Below are positions 7,564 through 15,190 of a DNA stretch of 36,858 bases, piece by piece. The notes beneath the pieces are model-generated. The model ran no database searches. It saw nothing but the letters and a program-made list of their open reading frames with translations, and had not been told where the DNA came from. Position 1 is the stretch's first letter; each line of letters begins with the position of its first letter. Where the stretch lies: the NCBI GenBank assembly GCA_016183425.1, contig JACPEP010000019.1, positions 1 through 36,858 on the forward strand, in the 5' to 3' direction. The position numbers and the translations under genes were made by a program. This DNA comes from Chloroflexota bacterium (GTDB lineage: Bacteria; Chloroflexota; Dehalococcoidia; JACPEP01).

Positions 7564-8043
7564 TTGAGGTCTACGTTGGCCGGAAAAACGGAACACGAAC
7601 ATATTAAACAAATAGTAGCTGATCGGCTAAGAGCCGTTGGTGGTTCTTCCATCGTAATAACAGAGGTCAATATTAGAGAGGGCGGGAAATGCATCGGCAG
7701 GCCAGACATTGTTATGGTTCGCCCCCCTAAAGTATTCATAGTCGAGATAAAGCTTGACCAGTGGCAGATCACCGATGAAGTTTTGGCGCAAATGAAAGTC
7801 TATGGTGCGTTTGCGTACCGAACATATCTCTGCCTACCTAAGAAGCGATGCTCTTCATCGCCTATCTCACTATGTCGGGACAGACACATAGGGTTAATTG
7901 CCGTCAATATCGACCCAGATGATGGACCCATAGGTTTGTTAACAACGAAAGTACAAGCCGTTTGGAACCCGAGCCCTAAGAAATGGACAGAGTTAAGCGA
8001 AAGGCTTGAAAAACTTGGCATGGAGTCGCTTTACTTTGGGTGA
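7564..8043 (+). CDS. PD-(D/E)xK nuclease-like protein, in frame with the upstream gene
   Basis: A 159-residue ORF with a restriction-endonuclease-like core: D48 in GRPDIVMV, then E61-x-K63 in VFIVEIK, followed by helices and strands (VYGAFAYRTYLCLP, IGLIAVNID) as in small predicted nucleases of this superfamily. The only usable start is TTG at 7564, with no convincing Shine-Dalgarno; the first in-frame ATG falls inside the nuclease motif. The ORF is in the same frame as the ACT/AlbA_2 gene, separated only by its TAG (7534-7536) and nine sense codons. It may therefore be a separate weakly started gene, a read-through domain, or the 3' half of a gene split by a nonsense mutation. Its composition is AT-rich like its partner. 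Fold assignment moderate, translation start uncertain. Confidence 0.65.
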   Translation: MRSTLAGKTEHEHIKQIVADRLRAVGGSSIVITEVNIREGGKCIGRPDIVMVRPPKVFIVEIKLDQWQITDEVLAQMKVYGAFAYRTYLCLPKKRCSSSPISLCRDRHIGLIAVNIDPDDGPIGLLTTKVQAVWNPSPKKWTELSERLEKLGMESLYFG

Positions 8044-8101
8044 TGCAGTCTCAAAAGCAGGTGATCTACTAACATCTTTTTAGTCCAGAAAGGATGGTAT
8101 C

Positions 8102-9103
8102 ATGACGAAGATGTACTACGACGCCGATGCCGACCTGGGCCTCATCAAGAATAAGACCATCGGTATCCTGGGCTACGGCAGCCAGGGCCATGCCCATGCC
8201 CTTAACCTCAAAGACAACGGCTGCAACGTCATGGTAGGCCTCTATCGGGGAAGCCCTAGCTGGGCACGCGCTGAAGAGGCGGGCCTCACCGTGGCCACCG
8301 CAGATGAGGTGGCTCGCCGCGCCGATATTATCGTTATGCTCCTCCCCGAGCATGTCCATTCCCCCGTCTATTCCCAGTCTGTGGAGCCGCATCTGTCCCC
8401 GGGCAAGACCCTGGTCTTCGCCCATGGCTTTAACATCCACTACAGCCAGATCGTGCCCCCCAAAGAGGTAGACGTCATTATGATCGCACCAAAGAGCCCA
8501 GGCCACATCATGCGCCGCCAGTTCACCCAGGGGGGCGGCGTGCCCGGACTCATCGCCATCTACCAGAACGTCTCGGGGCAGGCCAAAGAGGTGTCCCTGG
8601 CCTACGCCAAGGGCATAGGCTGCACCCGGGCCGGGGTCATTGAGACCACCTTCGCCGAGGAGACGGAGACCGACCTCTTCGGGGAGCAGACCGTCCTCTG
8701 CGGCGGCGTCACCGCCCTCATCAAGGCCGGCTTCGAAACATTGGTGGAAGCAGGCTACCAGCCAGAGATCGCCTACTTCGAGTGCCTCAACGAGCTGAAG
8801 CTCATCGTCGACCTCATCTATCAGGGTGGGCTGTCTTACATGCGATACTCCGTCTCCGACACCGCCGAATACGGCGACTACGTCTGCGGGCCTCGGGTCA
8901 TCGACGACCACGTGCGCCAGGAGATGAAGCGTATCCTCAAAGAGGTTCAGGACGGCACCTTCGCCCATCGATGGATACTGGAGAACCAGGCGGGTCGCCC
9001 CGCCTTCAACCTTATCAAGCGCAAGGAGCGGGAGGGGCAAATAGAGGTGGTGGGACGCCGATTGCGGGCCATGATGCCCTGGATGGACCCGAAAGAGGTA
9101 TAG
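8102..9103 (+). CDS. ilvC: Ketol-acid reductoisomerase
   Basis: A 333-residue class I enzyme that isomerises and reduces acetolactate or acetohydroxybutyrate using NAD(P)H and Mg2+. The Rossmann motif [13 protein letters not shown] starts at residue 24, and the cofactor loop [10 protein letters not shown] carries the Arg and Ser typical of NADPH users. The metal and substrate residues lie in the knotted C-terminal domain, with [10 protein letters not shown] and [13 protein letters not shown] visible. Length is standard. GC-rich composition resumes right at this gene, marking the right border of the AT-rich insert. A Shine-Dalgarno-like AGAAAGGA precedes the ATG. In an undisturbed operon it would follow ilvN directly. 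Confidence 0.97.
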   Translation: MTKMYYDADADLGLIKNKTIGILGYGSQGHAHALNLKDNGCNVMVGLYRGSPSWARAEEAGLTVATADEVARRADIIVMLLPEHVHSPVYSQSVEPHLSPGKTLVFAHGFNIHYSQIVPPKEVDVIMIAPKSPGHIMRRQFTQGGGVPGLIAIYQNVSGQAKEVSLAYAKGIGCTRAGVIETTFAEETETDLFGEQTVLCGGVTALIKAGFETLVEAGYQPEIAYFECLNELKLIVDLIYQGGLSYMRYSVSDTAEYGDYVCGPRVIDDHVRQEMKRILKEVQDGTFAHRWILENQAGRPAFNLIKRKEREGQIEVVGRRLRAMMPWMDPKEV

Positions 9104-9120
9104 AACTATTATGGAGCTTG

Positions 9121-9146
9121 ATACCCCAGGCTTAAGCCTGGGGTAT
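9121..9146. repeat. Palindrome copy 1 of the IS200-like element
   Basis: A perfect 26-bp palindrome starting ATACCCCAGGCTT, 17 bp after the ilvC stop. As RNA or single-stranded DNA it forms a hairpin of the kind recognised by IS200/IS605 transposases at their ends. It may also act as a transcription-pausing structure inside the operon. Confidence 0.8.
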
Positions 9147-9183
9147 AGAAATACTCAGCTTAAGTACAGGATATGAATAGAAA

Positions 9184-9291
9184 ATGCTTTACCACGTCTG
9201 GTTTGACACCAGAGGGAGAAAGTGGCTCCTAATAGGTGAAGTAGAGGAGCGGGTAAAGTCTCTGCTGTGGCAAATAGCAAAAGACAAATGA
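9184..9291 (+). pseudogene. Truncated IS200-like transposase remnant
   Basis: A 35-codon ORF starting MLYHVWFDTRGRKWLL is colinear with the first 35 residues of the intact transposase at 9353-9754, with four substitutions. Homology stops at AKDK, where a TGA follows. The catalytic HUH motif and tyrosine are absent, so the product cannot be an active transposase. Confidence 0.7.
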
Positions 9292-9316
9292 GTTGGCTGG
9301 GAAAGTGGCAGACTCT

Positions 9317-9342
9317 ATACCCCCGGCTTAAGCCTGGGGTAT
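9317..9342. repeat. Palindrome copy 2 of the IS200-like element
   Basis: Same 26-bp palindrome as at 9121-9146 with one base change (an extra C replacing A in the left arm). It separates the truncated and intact transposase copies. Confidence 0.75.
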
Positions 9343-9352
9343 AGGAAAAACT

Positions 9353-9754
9353 ATGCTTTATCACGTCTGGTTTGGAACCAAAGGGAGAAAGTGGCTCCTA
9401 ATAGGTGAAGTAGAGGAACGAGTAAAGTCTCTGTTGTGGCAAACAGCAAAAGACAAAGGCATAAACTTGCTGGAATGTGAGACGGCGGTGAACCACGTGC
9501 ACCTCTTGTTGCGAACTGAGGCGCACAACCTGCCTGCGGCGGTGCGGTTTCTCAAGGGCGTATCTGCCCGCAGGATATTCAAGGATTTTCCTGATCTCAA
9601 AGTGGACACCATGGCTAACAGTTTTTGGCAGGTGCGGTACGGAGCTAAGCCCATAGCCGAAGAGGCTAGAACAAGCGTCATCAGCTACATACGGAGTCAA
9701 AAGGAACGCCTGGAGAAGTTTGACCGGCCACGTAAACATATACCCCAGGCTTGA
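9353..9754 (+). CDS. tnpA: IS200/IS605-family TnpA transposase (Y1 HUH)
   Basis: A 133-residue Y1 transposase that would cut and join single-stranded DNA through a tyrosine. It has the HUH motif H48-V49-H50 in VNHVHLLL and the candidate catalytic tyrosine Y112 in SYIRSQKE. Length is near the usual 130-150 residues. The N terminus (YHVWFGTKGRKWLL) resembles the usual YHVVWTPKYRR opening. No obvious Shine-Dalgarno precedes the ATG; low expression is usual for this family. The coding frame is intact, so the element may still be active. No tnpB is present. Confidence 0.85.
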   Translation: MLYHVWFGTKGRKWLLIGEVEERVKSLLWQTAKDKGINLLECETAVNHVHLLLRTEAHNLPAAVRFLKGVSARRIFKDFPDLKVDTMANSFWQVRYGAKPIAEEARTSVISYIRSQKERLEKFDRPRKHIPQA

Positions 9755-9765
9755 GCCTGGGGTAT
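9740..9765. repeat. Palindrome copy 3 of the IS200-like element
   Basis: Third copy of the 26-bp palindrome, with one change at its centre (CTTGAG for CTTAAG). It contains the stop codon of the transposase and ends 23 bp before the leuA start. Confidence 0.75.
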
Positions 9766-9788
9766 CGTGAAAACATGGGAGAACAGTC

Positions 9789-11336
9789 ATGAATCGCGTC
9801 ACCATATTCGACACCACGCTACGGGACGGGGAGCAGTCCCCGGGGGTATCCCTCACCCAGGAGGAGAAGCTGGAGATCGCCCACCACCTGGAGCGCCTGG
9901 GGGTGGACGTCATCGAGGCGGGCTTCCCCATCACCTCGCCGGGGGACTTCGCCGCCGTGCGCCTCATCACCCGGGAGATAAAGGGAACTACTATTTGTGG
10001 CCTGGCCCACGCCAATCCAGAGGCCATCGATCGCGCCTGGGAGGCCCTTAGAGGTGCCCAGAGCCCACGCATCCATGTCTTCCTTTCCAGCTCCGACATC
10101 CACATGGTACACCAGCTCCGGAAGAGCCGGGAGGAGGTGCAGGAGCTGGCCGAGGCCATGGTGGCCCGGGCCCGGGGTTACACCTCTGACGTGGAGTTCT
10201 CCCCCATGGACGCCTCCCGCTCTGACCCCGCCTTCATCTACCAGGTCCTGGAGCGGGTCATCAGAGTGGGCGCCACCACCGTCAACATACCAGACACCGT
10301 GGGCTATGCCACCCCGGAGGAATTCGGCGCCCTTATCAAGGGCATCCGGGACAACGTGCCCGGAATTCAAGACGTGGTGATCAGTGTCCACTGCCACAAC
10401 GACCTGGGCCTGGCGGTGGCCAACACGTTGGCGGCCATCAGAAATGGCGCTCGCCAGGCAGAGTGCACCGTAAACGGCATCGGGGAGCGAGCGGGGAACG
10501 CCTCCCTGGAAGAGATAGTCATGGCCCTGAACACCCGCAAGGACTTCTTCGGCCTGACCACCAACGTGGATACCACCCAGATCTACCGCACCAGCCGACT
10601 GGTGAGCGACCTCACTGGCATGTCCATCCAGCCCAACAAGGCCATTGTGGGTGCCAACGCCTTCCGACATCAGTCCGGCATCCACCAGGATGGCATCCTC
10701 AAGGAAAGAACAACCTATGAGATCATAGACGCCCAAGCTATCGGCCTCTCCGGAAGCGACCTGGTGTTAGGGAAGCTCAGTGGCCGCCATGCCTTCAAAA
10801 AGCGCCTGGAAGAGATGGGGTACACCCTCAAAGACGATGAGCTCAATCGAGCCTTCGCTGCCTTCAAAGAGCTGGCGGACAAGAAGCACACGGTAACGGA
10901 ACGAGACCTGGAGTCCCTAGTCGCCGACGAGCTGCGCACCGTCCAAGAGACCTACCACCTGGACCACATCCAGGTCTCTTGCGGTGACCACAGCGTGCCC
11001 ACGGCTACCGTGCGCCTCATCGGCCCCAATAAAGAGATGCTAGCCGATGCCTCTCTGGGCAACGGCCCGGTGGATGCCGTGTTCAAAGCCATCAACCAGT
11101 TGGTGGGAGTTCCTTGCCAGCTTACCGAATTCAGCGTCAAATCCATCACCGAGAGCACCGAGGCCATGGGAGAGGTAACCATCCGCATCGAGGGTGAGGG
11201 ACGAATGTACACCGGCCGGGGGACCAGCACGGATATCATCGTCGCCAGTGCCAAGGCCTATCTTAACGCCATCAACCGTCTCCTTGAGGCCAGGAGGGAG
11301 GCGGGGGAGAACTCAATTGCCTACCCGCCATCTTGA
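9789..11336 (+). CDS. leuA: 2-isopropylmalate synthase
   Basis: A 515-residue enzyme that condenses acetyl-CoA with 2-ketoisovalerate, the committed step to leucine. The TIM-barrel catalytic domain starts with [13 protein letters not shown] and carries metal ligands H201 and H203 in [27 protein letters not shown] follows. The C-terminal third is the LeuA allosteric domain ([29 protein letters not shown]), which binds leucine for feedback inhibition. Full length for the type with regulatory domain. The ATG is preceded by GGGAG. Its last 20 bases overlap the likely start of the HEPN gene. It is separated from ilvC by the IS200-like elements. Confidence 0.96.
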   Translation: MNRVTIFDTTLRDGEQSPGVSLTQEEKLEIAHHLERLGVDVIEAGFPITSPGDFAAVRLITREIKGTTICGLAHANPEAIDRAWEALRGAQSPRIHVFLSSSDIHMVHQLRKSREEVQELAEAMVARARGYTSDVEFSPMDASRSDPAFIYQVLERVIRVGATTVNIPDTVGYATPEEFGALIKGIRDNVPGIQDVVISVHCHNDLGLAVANTLAAIRNGARQAECTVNGIGERAGNASLEEIVMALNTRKDFFGLTTNVDTTQIYRTSRLVSDLTGMSIQPNKAIVGANAFRHQSGIHQDGILKERTTYEIIDAQAIGLSGSDLVLGKLSGRHAFKKRLEEMGYTLKDDELNRAFAAFKELADKKHTVTERDLESLVADELRTVQETYHLDHIQVSCGDHSVPTATVRLIGPNKEMLADASLGNGPVDAVFKAINQLVGVPCQLTEFSVKSITESTEAMGEVTIRIEGEGRMYTGRGTSTDIIVASAKAYLNAINRLLEARREAGENSIAYPPS

Positions 11337-11706
11337 CTGGCTACGCCAGGCTAAAAGAGACCTGGAACATGCTCAACGTTCCCTAGCCGCGGGGGATTAC
11401 GAGTGGGCCTGTTTTGCCGCCCACCAGGCGGCGGAGAAGGCGGTCAAGGGCCTCTTCCAGAAGCTGGGGGGGGAGGCATGGGGCCACTCGATAACCATGT
11501 TGCTGAGCCACTTGCCATCTGGGGTAGCGGCGGATAGCTCCCTGGTGGACAGGGCCAAGGAGCTGGACAAACACTATATTGCGCCTCGCTATCCCAATTT
11601 TCATCCCACGGGTGCCCCCCTTGATTTCTACACCCAGGGGGAGGCGGAAAGGGCCATTGACCATGCCCGAAACATCGTTGCCTTCTGTGAAGATAAGATA
11701 CTTTGA
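11317..11706 (+). CDS. HEPN-domain protein (toxin-type ribonuclease candidate)
   Basis: From the TTG at 11317 the product has 129 residues: a HEPN domain of the PF05168 type, starting [16 protein letters not shown], with helix [13 protein letters not shown] (34-46) and the R91-x4-H96 motif (RYPNFH), the pattern used by HEPN ribonucleases. It is paired with an MNT-type nucleotidyltransferase directly downstream, the standard HEPN/MNT toxin-antitoxin arrangement in which the MNT partner adenylylates and silences the HEPN toxin. The TTG has GGGGGAG just upstream and overlaps the leuA end; an upstream ATG at 11194 in this frame lies inside leuA and adds residues foreign to the family. Toxic activity is inferred from the family. 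Confidence 0.8.
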   Translation: MPTRHLDWLRQAKRDLEHAQRSLAAGDYEWACFAAHQAAEKAVKGLFQKLGGEAWGHSITMLLSHLPSGVAADSSLVDRAKELDKHYIAPRYPNFHPTGAPLDFYTQGEAERAIDHARNIVAFCEDKIL

Positions 11707-12028
11707 CTACCAGATGGTGTGGCACAGCCTTAGGCAATGGGCCTCAGAGGCGGCTCTCAGGCACCCTGAGGTAGAGAAGATTATTGCCTTCGGCTCTCTG
11801 GTGCGCAGAGAGGCTGTACCTGGCAGCGATGTGGACGTGATATTGATTGTGGAGGAATCGCCCCTTCCCTTCCGGGAGCGCATTCCCCACTACATGCCGG
11901 AGGCCTTCCCGGTGGGGATGGATGTCTTCCCTTATACCCGGGCCGAAGTAGAGAATATGATGAGGGAGGGGAACCTGGTCCTAAAGCGGGCTTTGGGGGA
12001 GGGGATAGTGATATTTGAAAGAGGCTGA
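11663..12028 (+). CDS. MNT-type nucleotidyltransferase (antitoxin of the HEPN gene)
   Basis: A small nucleotidyltransferase with the core G44-S45-LVRREAVPGS-D56-V-D58, i.e. the GS...DxD motif of the pol-beta superfamily, numbered from the ATG at 11663. Family members paired with HEPN proteins transfer AMP to the toxin. The start is uncertain: ATG 11663 has GGAAAGGG upstream, while GTG 11687 gives a 113-residue product and a 20-bp overlap with the HEPN gene, similar to the HEPN overlap with leuA. In either case the gene is translationally overlapped with its partner. The stop at 12026-12028 abuts a MITE-like repeat. Confidence 0.78.
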   Translation: MPETSLPSVKIRYFDYQMVWHSLRQWASEAALRHPEVEKIIAFGSLVRREAVPGSDVDVILIVEESPLPFRERIPHYMPEAFPVGMDVFPYTRAEVENMMREGNLVLKRALGEGIVIFERG

Positions 12029-12130
12029 GAGGCTGTGAAGCAATTGGTTTTGGGCACCTGTCCAAGGGGTCAGCTAGATACAAAATCAGGGTGTTCGAGG
12101 CGCTCACCCACGAAAAACTCCCAGGCTCTG
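12028..12130. repeat. MITE-like repeat, copy A
   Basis: A ~103-bp sequence that recurs at 12317-12418 as a direct repeat (shared core CACCTGTCCAAGGGGTCAGC, then TAGATACAAAATCA). The ends are short imperfect inverted repeats, AGAGGCTGTGA on the left and the complement of CAGAGCCTGGGAG on the right. No coding content is credible. It begins at the stop codon of the MNT gene. Confidence 0.65.
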
Positions 12131-12316
12131 TGGCTTGCGATGACCGTTTTGGCTGTCATTCCGAGGCCTCGACCCGCAAACACAGTGAAACGGAAGAGGC
12201 CGTGGGAATCCGTAACCCCTGGTGCGTTGTGACGGATTGCCACGCCCTTCTGCGGAAGGGCTCGCAATGACAGTATCGGTGGTGACGATCTGCCACGTCC
12301 CTACACTACACGCTGT
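12131..12316. repeat. Palindromic intergenic repeats between the two MITE-like copies
   Basis: This 186-bp stretch has no credible gene. It contains two foldback units: GGCCTC (12165-12170) with GAGGCC (12196-12201), extended by CATTCC with GGGAAT; and GCCCTTC (12244-12250) with GAAGGGC (12255-12261) across TGCG, extended by ATTGC with GCAAT. The second resembles dispersed intergenic repeats seen in many environmental genomes, but I cannot name the family. Confidence 0.5.
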
Positions 12317-12418
12317 GAGCCTGTGAAGAAATTGGTTTGGGGCACCTGTCCAAGGGGTCAGCTAGATACAAAATCATGGTGTTCGAGGCGCTCCCCCGCG
12401 AAAAACTCACAGCCTCTG
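12317..12418. repeat. MITE-like repeat, copy B
   Basis: Second copy of the repeat at 12028-12130, same orientation. Its termini are better preserved inverted repeats: GAGCCTGTGA on the left, and TCACAGCCTC on the right, whose complement is GAGGCTGTGA (9 of 10 matching). It ends 23 bp before the leuC start codon. Confidence 0.65.
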
Positions 12419-12440
12419 AACCTAAGGAAAGGAGAATAAC

Positions 12441-13697
12441 TTGACCCTGGCCGAGAAAATCCTTGCCGCTCACGCTGGAAAAGACAGAGTGGAGCCCGGC
12501 GAACTGATCAATGTCCGGGCAGATGTAGTCATGGGCAACGACATCACGGCTCCCATCGCCATCAACGAGTTCCGCAAGCTGGGTGTGTCCAAGGTATTTG
12601 ACCCTCAGCGAGTGGTGCTGGTGCCGGACCACTTTGTGCCCGCCAAGGACATCCTTTCCGCAGAGAACGCCAAGCTGCTCCGGGATTTCTCCCGGGAACA
12701 AGGCTCGGTCTTCTTTGAGGTGGGAAACATGGGCATCGAGCACGTCATCCTCCCCGAGTTGGGACTGGTTCTTCCCGGGGATGTGGTGGCGGGGGCCGAT
12801 TCTCACACCTGCACCTATGGCGCTCTAGGGGCCTTCGCCACCGGCATGGGCAGCACCGACATCGCTTGCGCCATGGCCACCGGAGAAGTTTGGATGAAGG
12901 TGCCTCCCACCATCAAGATCGTATATCACGGGCAGCTTCCCCCCTGGGTGGGGGGGAAAGACCTCATCCTCTTTACCATCGGCCAGATCGGGGTGGATGG
13001 AGCCATCTACTCGGCCATGGAGTTCAGCGGCCAGGCCATCGAAAGCCTTTCTATGGACAGCCGCTTCACCATGGCCAACATGGTCATCGAGGCCGGCGCC
13101 AAGGCGGGTCTCTTTTCCGTGGACGCCAAGACCCTGGAGTACGTTCGGGGGCGGGCCAAGCGTCCCTACACCGTTTACCAGCCCGACGGCGATGCCCGCT
13201 ACAGCCAGGTCCTGGAATACGACGTTTCCTCTCTGGAGCCGCAGGTGGCCCTCCCCCACTCCCCGGCCAACATCCGCCCCGTGAGCCAGGCAGGGGACAT
13301 AGCCATCGACCAAGCGGTTATCGGGAGCTGCACCAACGGCCGACTAGGAGACCTACGGATAGCTGCCCAGGTGTTACGAGGCAAGTCCGTCAATCCCAAC
13401 GTCCGCTGCATCATCATCCCCGGCTCTCAGGAGGTCTACCTCCAGGCCCTTCGGGAGGGGCTCATCGAGACCTTCCTCCGGGCCCGGGCGGCGGTGAGCA
13501 CCCCCACCTGCGGCCCCTGCCTGGGGGGGCACATGGGAATCCTGGCGGCGGGGGAGCGGTGCATCTCCACCACCAACCGGAACTTTGTGGGGCGCATGGG
13601 CAGCCCCCAGTCAGAGGTCTACCTGGCCGGCCCGGCGGTGGCCGCCGCTAGCGCCGTGGCCGGGCGCATCGTGGGGCCGGAGGAAGTGTTGAAGTAG
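12441..13697 (+). CDS. leuC: 3-isopropylmalate dehydratase, large subunit
   Basis: A 418-residue aconitase-family subunit that with LeuD isomerises 2-isopropylmalate to 3-isopropylmalate, and probably citramalate to 3-methylmalate. The [4Fe-4S] cysteines are C297 (IGSCTNGR), C357 and C360 ([10 protein letters not shown]). The substrate region [12 protein letters not shown] is present. At ~418 residues it belongs to the shorter LeuC/HacA-like type rather than the ~465-residue enterobacterial type. The start codon is TTG, supported by AAGGAAAGGAG 6 nt upstream. It is cut off from leuD by 3 kb of toxin-antitoxin genes, though the two subunits are normally adjacent. Confidence 0.96.
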   Translation: MTLAEKILAAHAGKDRVEPGELINVRADVVMGNDITAPIAINEFRKLGVSKVFDPQRVVLVPDHFVPAKDILSAENAKLLRDFSREQGSVFFEVGNMGIEHVILPELGLVLPGDVVAGADSHTCTYGALGAFATGMGSTDIACAMATGEVWMKVPPTIKIVYHGQLPPWVGGKDLILFTIGQIGVDGAIYSAMEFSGQAIESLSMDSRFTMANMVIEAGAKAGLFSVDAKTLEYVRGRAKRPYTVYQPDGDARYSQVLEYDVSSLEPQVALPHSPANIRPVSQAGDIAIDQAVIGSCTNGRLGDLRIAAQVLRGKSVNPNVRCIIIPGSQEVYLQALREGLIETFLRARAAVSTPTCGPCLGGHMGILAAGERCISTTNRNFVGRMGSPQSEVYLAGPAVAAASAVAGRIVGPEEVLK

Positions 13698-13702
13698 GGA
13701 TA

Positions 13703-13740
13703 TTGCCATAGCCATAGGTGATGTATAATTAAGCTACATC
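13703..13740 (+). promoter_or_regulatory. Promoter and candidate operator of the vapBC pair
   Basis: TATAAT at 13724-13729 with TTGCCA at 13703-13708 (15-bp spacer) forms a plausible promoter. GATGTA (13720-13725) and TACATC (13735-13740) form a perfect inverted repeat around the -10 box, where a ribbon-helix-helix antitoxin could bind and autoregulate. AAGGAGG follows 8 nt before the ATG. Confidence 0.5.
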
Positions 13741-13757
13741 ATCAAGGAGGCGAGGGC

Positions 13758-14024
13758 ATGGGAACTTTGACCAAAAAGCCGATCCAGGTCTATTTGGAGT
13801 CGCGACAGGCGGAGACTTTGCGCTGGCTGGCCGATAAGAAGGGGGTCTCGGTAGCCGAGCTAGTCCGGCGCAGTGTGGACTGCTATCTGGCCCAGCTCCC
13901 GCCGGAAGAGGATCCGCTGTGGGGCATCATCGGGCTGGGAAAGAGTGGTTTGGGCGACCTAGCAGAACGGCACGACTATTACCTCTACGAAGAACCCTAT
14001 GAGAAATCGAGAGGGGAGGGATAA
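13758..14024 (+). CDS. vapB: VapB-like ribbon-helix-helix antitoxin
   Basis: An 88-residue protein with an N-terminal RHH/CopG-type DNA-binding domain (IQVYLESRQAETLRWLADKKGVSVAELVRRSVD shape: one strand, then two helices) and an acidic C-terminal tail suited to binding a toxin. The AAGGAGG at 13744-13750 supports the ATG. Its stop overlaps the start of the PIN toxin gene by one base, the usual vapBC layout. It should neutralise the toxin and repress the promoter at 13703-13740. It lies between leuC and leuD as a cargo gene. Confidence 0.8.
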   Translation: MGTLTKKPIQVYLESRQAETLRWLADKKGVSVAELVRRSVDCYLAQLPPEEDPLWGIIGLGKSGLGDLAERHDYYLYEEPYEKSRGEG

Positions 14025-14440
14025 TGCCCCCCTACCTCTTCGTGGATACGGCCGCTTGGCTGGCCTTGGCCGATGCTGATGACCGATTCCATCACGCAGC
14101 CACTCGGACCTTCTCTTCTGTCGCGGAGCGTCGTTGGAACCTGGTGACGACCAATTTAGTGGTGGCTGAGGCTTACGCCGGGATCCGGCGGCGACTGCAC
14201 CATCGAGCTGCGGTGTCCTTCTTAGACCGGCTGGCGCGCGCCAGTCGCCTGGAACGGGTGTTATCTACGAGAGAACTGGAGGAGACGGCCGAGGCCATCG
14301 TGCGTCAGTACGCTGACCAGGATTTCAGCTACGTTGACGCCGTGAGCTTCGCCGTCATGCGTCAGCGGGGCATCCAGGAGGCCTTTACCTTCGACCAGCA
14401 CTTCGAGGCCGCCGGGTTTGCCGTGGTGCCGGAGGCGTGA
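14024..14440 (+). CDS. vapC: VapC-like PIN-domain toxin
   Basis: A 138-residue PIN-domain ribonuclease candidate. The acidic metal-binding residues expected for the family are visible: D8 (YLFVDTAAW), E49 (VVAEAY), D105 (SYVDAVSFAVM) and D124 (FTFDQHF). The frame is intact and the length normal, so it is probably active. It is translated just after the RHH antitoxin (stop/start overlap at 14024). PIN toxins of this type cut tRNA or rRNA; the target here is unknown. Confidence 0.85.
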   Translation: MPPYLFVDTAAWLALADADDRFHHAATRTFSSVAERRWNLVTTNLVVAEAYAGIRRRLHHRAAVSFLDRLARASRLERVLSTRELEETAEAIVRQYADQDFSYVDAVSFAVMRQRGIQEAFTFDQHFEAAGFAVVPEA

Positions 14441-14497
14441 TCTGTGGCCGCCGCCAGAGCTACGGAGAGGCGGATATGGGACTGAGGCAGTAAAATA

Positions 14498-15073
14498 GTG
14501 CCGATAAGCGATTTTTTGCGGACGCATGTGTACGTTGACGGGAATAATTTTCTTCAAAGCGTGCAAAAGCAAGGGGGCCCCCGATTCATAGATTTTTACG
14601 TTCTAGCAAGGAGTGTGGCCCAACTCGAACCAAGTGTGCGGGAGTGGGTCCCAGGTACGGAATGCGCTGTAGCGCGATTATCCTACTATGATGCAGAGCC
14701 AGATGATACAGACCCTGAGAGGCAATAAAAACTACGGTACTTTAATGCTTTGGATAGATTGCCAGACTGCTGTGTTAGGCGCGGTTTTCTGCGGCGTGCA
14801 TCCCGCTCATCACGGCGCGCTCAAAAGGGAGTAGACGTGCTGTTGGCCGTAGATATGCTTGAAGATGCGCACAGGGGGATCATAGATGTCGCAATGCTGT
14901 TCAGTGGCGACGCCGATTTTGCGCCTTTACTCGAGGCTGTTCGACAGTACGGCCCCCGGGTGATCGTCGTTGCACACAGCGATAGCCTTGCTGACGATTT
15001 GCGCTTAGTTGCTGACGTGACGGTTGAGATTGATAGACAGCAACACCTCGTGATTCCAGAGCTTGCGCTGTAG
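14498..15073 (+). pseudogene. NYN-domain (LabA/DUF88-like) protein split by an in-frame stop
   Basis: The first part, from GTG 14498, has the NYN opening VYVDGNNF. The second part has KGVDVLLAVDML, then IDVAMLFSGDADFAPLLEAV and PRVIVVAHSDSLADDLRLVAD, the rest of a PIN-like NYN nuclease fold. Both parts are in the same frame and separated only by a TAA at 14726-14728; reading through gives ERQ-stop-KLRYFNALDRLP, which fits the family. A single C-to-T change (CAA to TAA) would explain it. Without read-through the acidic catalytic residues are divided between two products, so it is most likely inactive. It follows vapC in the same direction. Confidence 0.75.
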
Positions 15074-15090
15074 TAAGAACTTAACCAAGG

Positions 15091-15190
15091 GAGGCTTCAT
15101 TTGATTGTCCAGAGCACCGTCCGTAAATACGTCGCCAACGTGGATACCGACGGCCTGAACCGATGGGGGAGGATAGGCTCATGGCAATAA
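15091..15190 (+). pseudogene. leuD 5' stub 1 (oldest-looking copy)
   Basis: From TTG 15101 the reading STVRKYVANVDTD aligns codon for codon with [13 protein letters not shown] of the intact leuD at 16724, then skips seven residues (VIIPARY) and rejoins at LN. The Shine-Dalgarno region is also similar (GGGAGGCTT versus GGAGGCTTA). The frame runs on to a TAA at 15188-15190 and overlaps the start of the next antitoxin-like gene. It is the most diverged of the three stubs. Confidence 0.75.

Larger units (their letters stand above)
9121..9342 (+). mobile_element. Deletion derivative of the adjacent IS200-like element
   Basis: A 222-bp segment bounded by two copies of a 26-bp palindrome (9121-9146, perfect; 9317-9342, one mismatch). 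It contains a diverged copy of the first ~105 bp of the neighbouring transposase gene. It looks like a non-autonomous element keeping its hairpin ends but lacking most of the gene, mobilised in trans or left by a tandem insertion. The palindrome at 9317-9342 is shared with the full element. Confidence 0.65.
9317..9765 (+). mobile_element. IS200-like insertion sequence
   Basis: A single-gene element delimited by palindromes at 9317-9342 and 9740-9765, each a one-mismatch copy of the same 26-bp sequence. The transposase ATG lies 10 bp after the left palindrome and the stop codon (TGA, 9752-9754) lies inside the right palindrome. IS200/IS605 elements have no terminal inverted repeats but carry subterminal hairpins, as seen here. 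It sits between ilvC and leuA in the direction of operon transcription. Confidence 0.75.

Noticed and set aside
9121-9765. CRISPR-like repeat array
   Set aside because: The three 26-bp repeats are palindromic, irregularly spaced (170 and 397 bp) and coincide with transposase ends.
12035-12267. Small ORFs on both strands between the MNT gene and leuC
   Set aside because: They lie within the MITE-like and palindromic repeats and have no ribosome sites; repeat-derived translations.
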